From positions 69,476,637 through 69,540,636 of the forward strand of contig CM068584.1 in assembly GCA_035048485.1 (NCBI GenBank): a stretch of 64,000 nt of DNA. Direction: 5' to 3'. This DNA is from Pteria penguin. Taxonomy: Eukaryota > Mollusca > Bivalvia > Pterioida > Pteriidae. This document shows, piece by piece, positions 47,660 through 57,999 of this stretch; positions within the stretch are counted from its first letter, which is position 1; every line of letters starts with the position of its first letter. Under the pieces are notes generated by a model, which was not told where the DNA came from, searched no databases, and worked only from the letters and a program-made list of their open reading frames with translations. Position numbers and translations under genes: made by a program.

Positions 47660-48960
47660 TGTGTGTCGTCTGCACGCGTACATCCTAATCTATATCTACA
47701 GTAGCCTACCTGGGATAAAACCTTATCGTCCCTCTCAAAGTCTACTGTATGTCGTCTGCACGCGTACATCCTAATCTATATCTACAGTAGCCTACCTTGG
47801 ATAAAACCTTGTCGTCCCTCTCAAAGTCTACTGTGTGTCGTCTGCACGCGTACATCCTAATCTATTTCTACAGTAGCCTACCTGGGATAAAACCTCATCG
47901 TCCCTCTCAAAGTCTACTGTGTGTCGTCTGCACGCGTACATCCTAATCTATATCTACAGTAGCCTACCTGGGATAAAACCTTATCTTCCCTCTCAAAGTC
48001 TACTGTATGTCGTCTGCACGCGTACATCCTAATCTATATCTACAGTAGCCTACCTGGGATAAAACCTCATCATCCCTCTCAAAGTCTACTGTATGTCGTC
48101 TGCACGCGTACATCCTAATCTATATCTACAGTAGCCTACCTGGGATAAAACCTTATCGTCCCTCTCAAAGTCTACTGTGTGTCGTCCGCACGCGTACATC
48201 CTAATCTATATCTACAGTAGCCTACCTGGGATAAAACCTTATCGTCCCTCTCAAAGTCTTCTGTGTGTCGTCTGCACGCGTCCATCCTAATCTATATCTA
48301 TAGTAGCCTACCCGGGATAAAAGCTTATCGTCCCTCTCAAAGTCTACTGTATGTCGTCTGCACGCGTACATCTTAATCTATATCTACAGTAGCCTACCTG
48401 GGATAAAACCTTATCGTCCCTCTCAAAGTCTTCTGTGTGTCGTCTGCACGCGTACATCCTAATCTATATCTATAGTAGCCTACCCGGGATAAAAGCTTAT
48501 CGTCCCTCTCAAAGTCTACTGTGTGTCGTCTGCACACGTACATCCTAAACTATATCTATAGTAGCCTACCTGGGATAAAACCTTATCGTCCCTCTCAAAG
48601 TCTTCTGTGTGTCGTCTGCACGCGTACATCCTAATCTATATCTACAGTAGCCTACCTGGGATAAAACCTTATCGTCCCTCTCAAAGTCTTCTGTGTGTCG
48701 TCTGCACGCGTACATCCTAATCTATATCTACAGTAGCCTACCTGAAATAAAACCTTATCGTCCCTCTCAAAGTCTACTGTATGTCGTCTGCACGCGTACA
48801 TCCTAATCTATATCTACAGTAGCCTACCTGAAATAAAACCTTATCGTCCCTCTCAAAGTCTTCTGTGTGTCGTCTGCACGCGTAAATCCTTATCTATATT
48901 TACAGTAGCCTACCTGGGATAAAATCATATTGTCCCTCTCAAAGTTTAGTGTATGTTCTG
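47660..48960. repeat. 86 bp satellite, about 15 copies
   Basis: The unit contains GTCGTCTGCACGCGTACATC, CTAATCTATATCTACAGTAG, CCTACCTGGGATAAAACCTT and TCTCAAAGTCTACTGT. GTCGTCTGCA recurs at 47665 and 47751. Copies are highly similar, with shared variants (CTTCTG versus CTACTG; CTGAAATAAAA) suggesting multi-unit homogenisation. Confidence 0.95.
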
Positions 48961-49444
48961 AATTATCCTCTTGTCTGACAATTACTGTATATACTCAGTC
49001 CAACTCAAAATTTCGGTATAGCAAAAAATATCGTGATGGATCCTCTATAGCTTCACCAAGCATGTTCTATTGATCGGCCATATTGTTTACATTGACAGGG
49101 ATCTGTCACGCGTATTTATACAAATTTTCAAAGTGCGGTGTATAATCGAGTATTTACGTGCCTCAGATTTACTACCATCATGCAATAGAATTTTGTGTTT
49201 TCTCTATGTTGCATGAGAAAAACATTTTATGAAGATGATACTAATATTTGATGATGATAATGACATCAAATAAACGAAGCATATTTCTGTGACAGTTGTT
49301 TTCTTCACACAGTTTGAAAATACCCAATGATCTAAGCCAGAAGATTTGTTGTTATCACATGTCACTTTTAGGTTATTGCACTAATACGATGACAGCACCT
49401 GTCTGGTGCATTTACCATACTTTTAGTCCTGTACTACAGAAGAC

Positions 49445-50166
49445 AAAAGAGGAGTTACTGGCTCAGTTATATGGCAGAAGTCACCATGGAGCTATACAAT
49501 ACATGAATATAAATAATATACTAGAACATATAACACATTACAAAAATATTTGATTGTAGTGCAATTACGATACCGACTTAGGACAGTCATTTAATTTGAC
49601 AAAAGTCAAACAAATGGTGTGGTTAACCGGTTTATGGGCCCACCTTCCCACTCACCGTAACAGCAGAACAATCAAAGACGTACATTTTAAAATTTATAAA
49701 TAATCCTCCATTGTAAAACACATAATGGTATAAAAATATATGCGACATCAACATGATAAACCGTACTCTGCCAGTCTGAAAGCGAGCTAAGACCCTAGAT
49801 CAGGACCATGTCTCCTCTGAAAGAGATTTGGACAAGGCCCGTCATATAGTCCCCACCGCCCTGTTAGTCAGCGTGCAACGTTCAAGTAAAAGTCTGCATA
49901 AGGCTGTAGAGGGGCCAAATACAAGACCTATAGTCTTTTTGATGATCTCAATATCATATTGTCTATTTAGGAGACGTTTGACTATTTTATTACATGATAA
50001 AATAACGTTATCGGAGCCTTTTACTTTCCCTAGTTTATATACGAGATCACCGTAAAAATTAGGATAGGAAATTCCATTGGATACATACTGTTGAAAAGAA
50101 ATATTTCCAAATTTAGATAGAAGTTCTGAATAAGATCTGAAGAATTTGCCGAATGTTTTTCAGAAC
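49445..50166 (-). mobile_element. Penelope-like element 3' fragment (copy 4, inverted)
   Basis: The complement matches copy B from the KLRKTFGKFFRSYSELLSKF region through FYGDLVYKLRK and the 3' UTR (GCGATACCTGTTGACC is replaced by a shorter stretch here) to the 3' terminus near 49445. The plus-strand open frame at 49828-50055 is the antisense of this fragment. The copy is cut off at 50166 inside the RT ORF. Confidence 0.9.
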
Positions 50167-50225
50167 ATACACGAAACAGTGAATGATAGTGTGCGTGTCA
50201 ACACACTCCGTTATAGGGGAAACCA

Positions 50226-50250
50226 GGGGGGGGGGGGGGGGGGGGGGGGG
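50226..50250. repeat. 25 bp poly-G run
   Basis: Uninterrupted G run followed by TTGGG. It could form G-quadruplex DNA. Length is likely variable or uncertain in the assembly. Confidence 0.95.
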
Positions 50251-50299
50251 TTGGGTTACAGATAAATTCGGAAGATGATAAATAATAAATCACCGACAT

Positions 50300-50461
50300 T
50301 ATGTATCGAGTCTTGATTCATGGTGATGCTATCTGCCTGATGCCTGACCTTGACCTATGTAAGAGTTCCAACGTGATATACTGATGTGTCATCGGTGGTA
50401 CTCAAACCAGGGATCTCTCAATCACGTGACCAGCACGTTCTCCATTGATCTACACCGCCAT
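50300..50461 (-). mobile_element. SINE-like tRNA-derived element, copy 5 (diverged)
   Basis: On the minus strand it starts TGGCGGTGTAGATCAATGGA (tRNA head with box A position), has a box B-like CCCTGGTTTGAGTACC and a body complement GGTGATGCTATCTGCCTGAT that matches the conserved core of the other SINE copies. It is shorter and older. Confidence 0.65.
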
Positions 50462-50504
50462 GTACATGTACATTGTCTACCGTGATACAACGACTTGCCA
50501 TTTG

Positions 50505-50725
50505 GAATTGTCACGGTCTCAGGAATGCAGATAAATGGCTTTCATATCGTCAGTGTCTCCTGAATGCAGATGTCTTTCGTACAGTTACTATCTAAGGAAT
50601 GTAGATAAATGTCTATTATAGCGTCACTGTCTCAGGAATGCAGATATATCTCTTTCGTACCGACAGAGATTTGATATATGACTTTCGTAATGCCACTGTC
50701 TCAGGAATGCAGATAAATGTCTTTT
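50505..50725. repeat. 39 bp minisatellite, left arm
   Basis: The unit contains GTCTTTCGTACCGTCACTGT and CTCAGGAATGCAGATAAAT, diverged, with some units shortened. It is interrupted by PLE copy B and resumes at 52838. Confidence 0.88.
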
Positions 50726-52837
50726 AAATCCGCATTTATTTCAACAGCCTAATACATTGACGGCAAATTCTATTAAAAAGAAGATAGCTGACTTACATGC
50801 TAAATATGTCGTGTTCCTGCTGATAAAGCAGGTAATAACATAATAGTTGTTTGAAAACTATATTATATTGAAGTACTTAAAAACGAATTAAACTCCACTC
50901 ATACATATGTGGAAAGCCCTACCTCAAAAGACAGCACCTTGCACGATCACCTCATGACCATGTCCGACTTCAAAATTAAACCTGATAAATCTGATCTACC
51001 AACCATATATTGGCTCCCAAAACTACATAAAAGTCCATATAAATCACGTTTCATATCTAATTCTAGCCACTGCTCTACTACGGTACTATCGAAGCATATT
51101 ACGTCTGCTCTAACTGCTATAAAAGATCATATTATCAAATATTGTGATGTCGCATTTCATAATAGTAACATCAATTACTTTTGGTCGATTAAAAATTCTC
51201 ATGAAGTTATAGACAAACTTCTTTCGCTAAATTTCAAAGCGGCTCAAATTTCTACATTTGATTTTTCTACACTTTATACATCTCTGCCTCATGATTTGAT
51301 TAAAAGCAAGTTGCTGTCTCTTATACAATGGTGTTTTCACAGAGAATCTAAAACGTACATATGTACTTCCAATAACTCCGGATTCTTTTCCAACAAACAA
51401 TATACTTCATATAAATACTGGACTTGCAAGGAATTATGTAAAGCACTAGATTATCTCATGAATAATATTTTTGTGCAATTTGATGGCAAGATATATCAAC
51501 AAATAGTTGGGATTCCTATGGGTACTAACTGCGCACCTCTGATAGCAGATTTATTTCTTTATTGTTATGAGAAGGATTTTATGGTTTCTCTTTAAAAATC
51601 AAAACGTTTTGACCTCATTGACAAATTCAATAATACTTGTAGATATCTGGATGATATTTTGGTTATCGACAACCCTGAATTCCAACAATTTATATCAGAA
51701 ATTTATTCACCAGAGCTCACATTGAATAAAGCTAATACTTGAGATAAATCTACACCTTTCTTAGATTTAAACATCAAAATTATCAACCACTTAATATATA
51801 CTAATATTTATGATAAACGCGAGGATTTTGGATTTCCTATTGTAAATTTCCCTTACTTGGATTGCGATGTTCCTCGACTCCCATCATATGGTATCTATAT
51901 ATCTCAATTAGTTCGATTTGTCAGAGGCTGCACCGATGTTTTGGACTTTCATAAACGAAATTTACAAATCACTACTAAACCTTTAACTCAGGGTTACAGA
52001 TATCACAAGTTAAGAAAAACATTCGGCAAATTCTTCAGATCTTATTCAGAACTTCTATCTAAATTTGGAAATATTTCTTTTCAACAGTATGTATCCAATG
52101 GAATTTCCCATCCTTATTTTTACGGTGATCTCGTATATAAACTAAGGAAAGTAAAAGGCTCCGATAACGTTATTTTATCATGTAATAAAATAATCAAACG
52201 TCTTATAAATAGACAATATGATATTGAGATCATCAAAAAGACTATAGGTCTTGTATTTGGCCCCTCTACAGCCTTATGCAGACTTTTACTTGAACGTTGC
52301 ACGCTGACTAACAGGGCGGTGGGGACTATATGACGGGCCTTGTCCAAACCTCTTTCAGAGGAGACATGGTCCTGAACCTCGTCCCCTCTGACTGTTAGTC
52401 GGGACTCCTACAGATCTAGGGTCTTAGCTCGCTTTCAGACTGGCAGAGCACGGTTTATCATGTTGATGTCGCATATATTTTTATACCATTATGTATTTTA
52501 CAATACCTTACGTGTTTATATTTTTATGACCTCTCAATATGCGATACCTGTTGACCCTTGTTCTTTACATGGAGGATTATTTATAAATTTTTAAATGTAC
52601 GTCCTTTGATTGTTCTGCTGTTACGGTGAGTGGGAAGGTGGGCCCGTAAACCGGTTAACCACACCATTTGTTTGGCTTTTGTCAAATTAAATGACCGTCC
52701 TAAGTCGGTATCGTAATTGCACTACAATCAAATATTTTTGTAATGTGATATATGTTCTAGTATATTATTTATATTCATGTATTGTATAGCTCTATGGTGA
52801 CTTCTGCCACATAACTGAGCCAGTAACTCCTCTTTTT
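50726..52837 (+). mobile_element. Penelope-like retroelement, copy B (best preserved)
   Basis: Encodes the same RT as copy A with intact IVGIPMGTNCAPLIADLFLY and RYLDDILVIDN motifs. The ORF starts within the protein (QQPNTLTANSIKKKIADLHA), has a 1 bp deletion near 50815, TGA at 50852-50854, TAA at 51593-51595 (Gln in copy A) and TGA at 51740-51742, and otherwise stays in one frame to 52333. Its C-terminal part reads FYGDLVYKLRKVKGSDNVI and LVFGPSTALCRLLLERCTLT. A 75 bp direct repeat (50651-50725 and 52838-52912, two mismatches) abuts both ends. No GIY-YIG domain is visible. The copy is 5'-truncated; no hammerhead motif was found at its ends. Confidence 0.88.
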
Positions 52838-53140
52838 TCTTTCGCACCGACAGAAATTTGATATATGACTTTCGTAATGCCACTGTCTCAGGAATGCAGA
52901 TAAATGTCTTTTGTACCGTCACCGTCTCAAGAATGTAGATAAGTGTCTTTCATACTGCCACTGTCTTAAAAATTCTGATAAATGGCTTTCGCACACACAC
53001 TGTCACTGTCTCAGAAATGTAGATATATGTCTTTCGCAGTGTCACTGTCTCATGAATGCAAATGTCTTTCTTACAGTCACTGTCCTAGGAATGTAGATAT
53101 ATGTCTCTCGTAGCGTCATTTTCTCAGGAATGGTGAAATA
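52838..53140. repeat. 39 bp minisatellite, right arm
   Basis: Continuation of the array interrupted by PLE copy B. It begins with the 75 bp duplicate of the left arm, then further units such as TGCCACTGTCTTAAAAATTC and GTCACTGTCTCAGAAATGTA. Confidence 0.88.
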
Positions 53141-54081
53141 TATGTATGTCTGGGGGAACGTGTTACATGTCATTGATTTTTAAATGCTATAGATTTTTCC
53201 AGGGAATATTTTCTATAAATAAAATATTCCGAGCTAGAAATGTTTTACCAGTTTTTTCTATCTATTTAGTAAACCTGAAGTCTTGTCACAACAATGCAGT
53301 TTTAATACTTTATGTATTGTTAGAGTTGTCTTTCTTGTCTTAATACGTTCTCAGACTTTTTCATTAGTACATGGTTCACACGTTGGGAAATGGATAACGC
53401 CTCACTGCATTTGAATGGAAGAGAACGATGAGTCCACTCGAATCAAATCTAGTTATTGCCAGAAGCTGCCTTGGCTCGAATTGACTATAAGTCGAATTGA
53501 ATAAAGAAAGAAAATACAAAAAACTGTCAATAGATTTTAATTTGTGACGAAAAATACACGAACAGCATCACGTCTATGATGAATTTACAAAAATAATTTT
53601 ATTTCTTTCCCATTTTAAATTGAAATAATGGTGTTGATGCATTCCGGAATTTCAAGTTGTATATGCCTCTGGTTTGAGGAGAGGAGGGTACTTGTGTATT
53701 GGTTTCAGTTGATTGAGGGTTAGGAGTCGACAAAAGTAGTGGCAGAATATTCTCCTTGTCAGATGTTTAGGTGGTATATATTTTGAAGTTTAGTTTCCGA
53801 TGGCTGCTTGTACGTTCAAACAACTGTACATACCCTTAATACCACTGCGCTGCATGATTTCTTGCTCTTCAAATCCAGCATTGTAAAGCGTCGACCAACT
53901 ATAAATTCCATTGTTATTCTATTTAAACATTCAATGAACATTACATTCAACATATGTTCTTAATTCGTACTTAAGACTGTATTCGTTTCGACTGTATTAA
54001 TTTCGACGGACCTGGAAATTTTCAAATGAAATAATTATGGGTTCGAATGCATTTCTTGACATTGTGTCGCAATGTTTCGAA
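53141..54081. other. unclassified region
   Basis: No gene or repeat recognised. The short open frames carry no motif. The region ends at the left target-site duplication of the LINE at 54082. Confidence 0.5.
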
Positions 54082-54254
54082 TGAATACAATTCTCTTTCT
54101 TTTTTTTTTTTTTTTTTTATTTTATTTATTTATTTATTTACATTCATTCACACACATATAAATCAACAATGTACATTAAATAATATACATCAACAGTACA
54201 AAAATTACATTGGCAATAACCATAATAAATATAACGATGATTTCTTTTAGAAAA

Positions 54255-54693
54255 TCACAAATTACATAGTATGTTTTTAATGGTATTTGAAAATATTTGC
54301 ATAGTTTTGATTTTAGATATAATATTTGTGAGGATGATTAGTGATTGTTTTAGATAGATCTTTAAACTTAGATCATTTTCTGTCACGTTATGAATTCTGC
54401 AATTCATCTTATATTTGTATATTTTAAAGGCAATAAATGAAATCAGATTATTAAGAAATTTAGTTTTATCATTTTCTTCATAATAAAATCCTGTTAGTAT
54501 TTGCTTCCACGTAATATCTATTTTCAGGAAGGCACCAACAATCCTCCATACTGATACAACGTTTGTACAGTCAAATATCAAATGTTTAATGTTTTCTATT
54601 GTATTATTACAAGTGTTGCACTTATCGCTTGTTTTGATTTTACATTTGAATAAAAAAGAATTATTACACAAAATATTGTTTAAAAGTTTATAA
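54255..54693 (-). pseudogene. Tx1/L1-like ORF2, C-terminal segment
   Basis: After a frame change near 54700, the reading EFNYKLLNNILCNNSFLFKC continues with CNTCNNTIENIKHLIFDC and VVSVWRIVGAFL. This is the conserved C-terminal C..C......HL.F.C motif of Tx1/L1-like ORF2. It ends at 54255, about 110 bp before the AT-rich tail. Confidence 0.88.
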
Positions 54694-56378
54694 TTAAATT
54701 CGGATATATTTTAACATTAAAAGAATTTTATTTTGTATATTGTATATTTCATTCCAGGAATTTTTGTCAATATTGAATTGTCGTTGTATGTATGATTGAT
54801 GGCAAGGCCTTTGAAATTTAAGTTCTAAAAGATTTTCGTAGAAATATTTGCACTTTTTATTTCTAATTTGATCAAATCCCAATGAATATACATTATGTAT
54901 TTTTGTATAGCTACAATTAGACAAATCAAAGCGTAGTAATATCTTTTTAAAGATACTTCTCAGAATTTTGTATTCACAAAGCCAGTTTGACTTGTTGAGA
55001 ATAGTATGAGAAAAAGACTCTATTGTTTTAAATATACCATTTTCGTCTAACAAATCTTTTACATAAATTACCTTACTCTTCACCCAGTTCCAAAAACAGA
55101 TTATTTTGCCATTGTATTTAAACAGTTCATTATTCCACATAGGCTGCGCGACCAAATTACCGTTAGAGATATTGTCGATTTGCATAACCCTTTTACATTC
55201 ATTAAAACTGAGAAAAATATGTTGATAAAATATTGGAAGTTTATGAATAATTTCAAAATTTGGTAGCTTTCTCTCAGATGTTTTCAGTATGTATTCAATG
55301 GTAATATTCTGTGATCTACACAAGCTGTTAAGAAAATGATATAACATGTTTTGTTTATTTACAATTCTCTGAATCCAGGATGCTTTAATTGCTTTCAATT
55401 TAGTTTCAATATCTATAATTCCAGTACCCCCATCCTTGATATTACCAATTAAAGTATTTCTTTTTATTCTGTCCGTTTTACTCCAAATGAATTGAAAAAT
55501 ACAGCTTTGTATTTTTCTAATAATACCGTCATCAGGAATAGGCAATACAGAAGATACATAGATAAATCTAGATATAGCTAACGTGTTAACTACGCATGCT
55601 TTGCCAAAGATTGTTAATTTTCTTCTCTTCCATGATTCAAAGAGTTTTTCCATTTCATTAAAAATCTTCATCCAATTCTGATTATAGCACTCCTGTAAAT
55701 CGTGTCCGAGATAAATACCGAGACATTTTATAGATCGCTTCGTTACACTTATTCCAAACAAATTTTCATACCTATCTTTTAATTTTCCAAGTAACATACA
55801 TTGCGTCTTATTTAAATTCAGTTTTGATCCTGCATGGTTACAAAATTTATCCATGGTTTCAATAGCAATGCGTAGCGAGTTTTCATCTTTCAAAGTTAAA
55901 GTCAAATCATCTGCATGTTGTATATGTTTAATTTCCAAATCAGAATTAGGCAAACAGATTTCTTTGATGTTTTCGTTTTGTTTTAACTTTAAAGCAAGAA
56001 CTTCAGCTACGAATAAATACAAAATCGCAGAAATCGGACATCCCCGTTTTCCCCTTTTCATTTTTGTTGATTTCGATATCCAACCATTATTTTTAAGTCT
56101 AAAAATTGGATTAGTGGATTAGTTAGAAAATTCCATTCTACGGAGTCGAATGCTTTCTCAAAATCTATAAAGAGTAACAGACCATCTTCGCTCACATCAT
56201 TACAATATTCAAAAATATCTAAAATTAATCTTGCGTTTTCGCCTATATAACGACCTTTTATATAGGCAGATTGCTCTTTGCCTATTATATTATCAATTAT
56301 TTTTTGTAATCGTCTTGCTAAAATATGTGCAATAATTTTGTAGTCGGTATTGGTTAAACTAAGAGGTCTATAATTTTT
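54694..56378 (-). pseudogene. Tx1/L1-like ORF2, reverse transcriptase segment
   Basis: Upstream part (56062-56378): NYRPLSLTNTDYKIIAHILA, EQSAYIKGRYIGENARLILD, LLLFIDFEKAFDSVEWNFL. After a frame change and a missing stretch of about 25 residues, NPIFRLKNNGWISK leads into the 455-residue frame: KRGCPISAILYLFVAEVLAL (family RQGCP, Gln replaced by Arg), IKHIQHADDLTLTL at about 55906-55917 with His in place of the usual Tyr/Phe before ADD, and SKLNLNKTQCMLLGK. The frame ends at 54694. These changes suggest loss of polymerase function. Confidence 0.92.
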
Positions 56379-57626
56379 TTAATTATTTTTATCACCTTTT
56401 TTGAATAACAATGTAATTATGGATAGTCTTTGTGAAAAGCTCATTTCTTGTTTTTCAAAAATATACAGAATAACATCATAAAACATTTTATCTATGAATG
56501 GCCAAAAACACTGATAAAATTCGCAAGGTAGGCCATCAGAGCCTTGAGATTTGTTTTTCTTCATACCAAACACAGCTTCTGTGCATTCATTAATATTAGG
56601 GATTTCATCACAAAGTTTCTTCTGATTTTCATTTAAAGTGGGAATTTCTATACATTTAAGATAATCATTGATCAATTTAGAATCTATGCATTTGCTTGAA
56701 TACAAGTTTTCATAAAATTTACACATTTCATTCAAAATACTGTTATTATCTTGAGCATTTTTACCGTTTTCCATTTTTAATTCATTAATGACATTAGTAC
56801 ACTGATGTATTTTTTCTAGATTTAGAAAGAATTTAGTATTCTTTTCACCCTCGATAATATATTTAACCTTTGAGCGAATATGCGCACCTTTGGTCTTATT
56901 GTCATATATCTTATCTAATTCATTTTCCAAAGCTTTTTTTCTATTAAAATCAAAAGGAATATCTGGTGAACTTTCCATCAATTCAATCTCTTTTTCAATC
57001 TCTTTTATTTTTAGTTTTAGTTTACATTGCTTTCTCTTGGCGTATTTCATGGAAAAATCCTTAACCTTTTGTTTGAAAATTTCCCACTTTGTTATGGGAT
57101 CAACATTATTTTCTAATGAGTTTATAATAACACATATACCATTTTTATAATCATCGTCATCAAGATAAGACACATTCAGCTTCCAGTAACCTGAACCCCT
57201 TTTCAAACAATACAGATTGATATTAAACTTAAAGTATCTATGGTCACTAATTCTACAGCCATTATTATGAGTTCCTGGAATCCTTCTTAAACACAAAGAT
57301 TTTACTTTTTCTTTATTATTTGAACAAGTAAAAATGAAATCTATTCTACCTTTGGGAATATTTTCAGAATCACACCACGTGAACCCGTTTATATCATTAT
57401 ATTTTTCATGCCATAAATCTATTAAATCAAGCTTGTTTAAAATTTCTTTAAGTTTTCGTTGACATCTATTATTTTCCTTCTCAAAACTACAATTAAAATC
57501 TCCACAAATATAAACATTTTCATGTTGAATTGTAAATTGAGATATTAATTTATGTAATTTATCAAAGAATATCAATTTATTCTTTTCATCATTTGGGGCA
57601 TATACATTTACAAAAGTAAATACAAG
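56379..57626 (-). pseudogene. Tx1/L1-like ORF2, endonuclease and linker segment
   Basis: The frame reads FTFVNVYAPNDEKNKLIFFD, VYICGDFNCSFEKENNRCQR, FTWCDSENIPKGRIDFIFTC and CRISDHRYFKF, the APE nuclease motifs of L1-type ORF2. A Lys/Glu-rich linker and the start of the RT follow (NKSQGSDGLPCEFYQCFWPF, LFKKGDKNN). It stops at TAA near 56379, then continues in the same reading with NYRPLSLTNTDYKIIA. About 415 residues remain. The first residues of the open frame come from the flanking duplication, not the element. Confidence 0.9.
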
Positions 57627-57713
57627 TGAATACAATTTTCAATTATTTATCTATTTCATAAAAACATATTAAAAGATAAGTGATAAATCTATTTATCGTC
57701 TTGACGACGTGCC

Positions 57714-57961
57714 TCAATCACAAAAGGGGGCCAATAATTTAGCTGTGGTTCCCTTGTATTGTTGATAGAAACAAGTACCACAGAGTACTCCCCCAACAAT
57801 GTATTCGGTTTTGAAATCCGATTTTATGCCCAGGCTCTCCACACATTCATAGCAAAACCATTGTTTTGTCTTGTCATTTTTATATTCTTTCGTACCGTTG
57901 TGTTTCAAGCTCAGAGTCGGTAAGGGATGGACCAAAACTCGTGTTATCAATTGAATTTTCC
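57714..57961 (-). CDS. hypothetical small Cys-rich ORF, possible exon
   Basis: A minus-strand open frame of about 80 residues with KQWFCYECVESLG and VGGVLCGTCFYQQYKG, two C..C pairs about 30 residues apart that could bind zinc. There is no ATG at its start; upstream is a T-rich stretch on the minus strand that could be a splice acceptor region, though no clean AG was chosen. It lies just beyond the 5' side of the LINE insertion and is not part of it. I do not recognise the family. It may be an exon of a host gene, a transposon fragment or chance. Confidence 0.25.
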
Positions 57962-57999
57962 CGAAGAAATAAAAAAAAAATGGGAGGATACATGTATAT

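Larger units (their letters stand above)
54093..57626 (-). mobile_element. 5'-truncated Tx1/L1-like LINE with poly-A tail and 11 bp target-site duplication
   Basis: The minus-strand element encodes APE endonuclease (missing its first part), RT and the C-terminal Cys region, and ends in a poly-A tail (T-run at about 54100-54119 on the plus strand). TGAATACAATT occurs exactly at both ends (54082-54092 and 57627-57637), the expected target-site duplication of target-primed reverse transcription. The 5' end falls in the endonuclease just before FTFVNVYAPND, so the catalytic Asn/Glu region upstream is lost. Frameshifts and a deletion in the RT show it is inactive. Confidence 0.93.

Noticed and set aside
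49828..50055. Plus-strand 75-residue frame, mirrored at 52120-52347 minus
   Set aside because: Both are antisense readings of the Penelope-like element's RT C-terminal region and 3' end; the conserved coding sense is the other strand.
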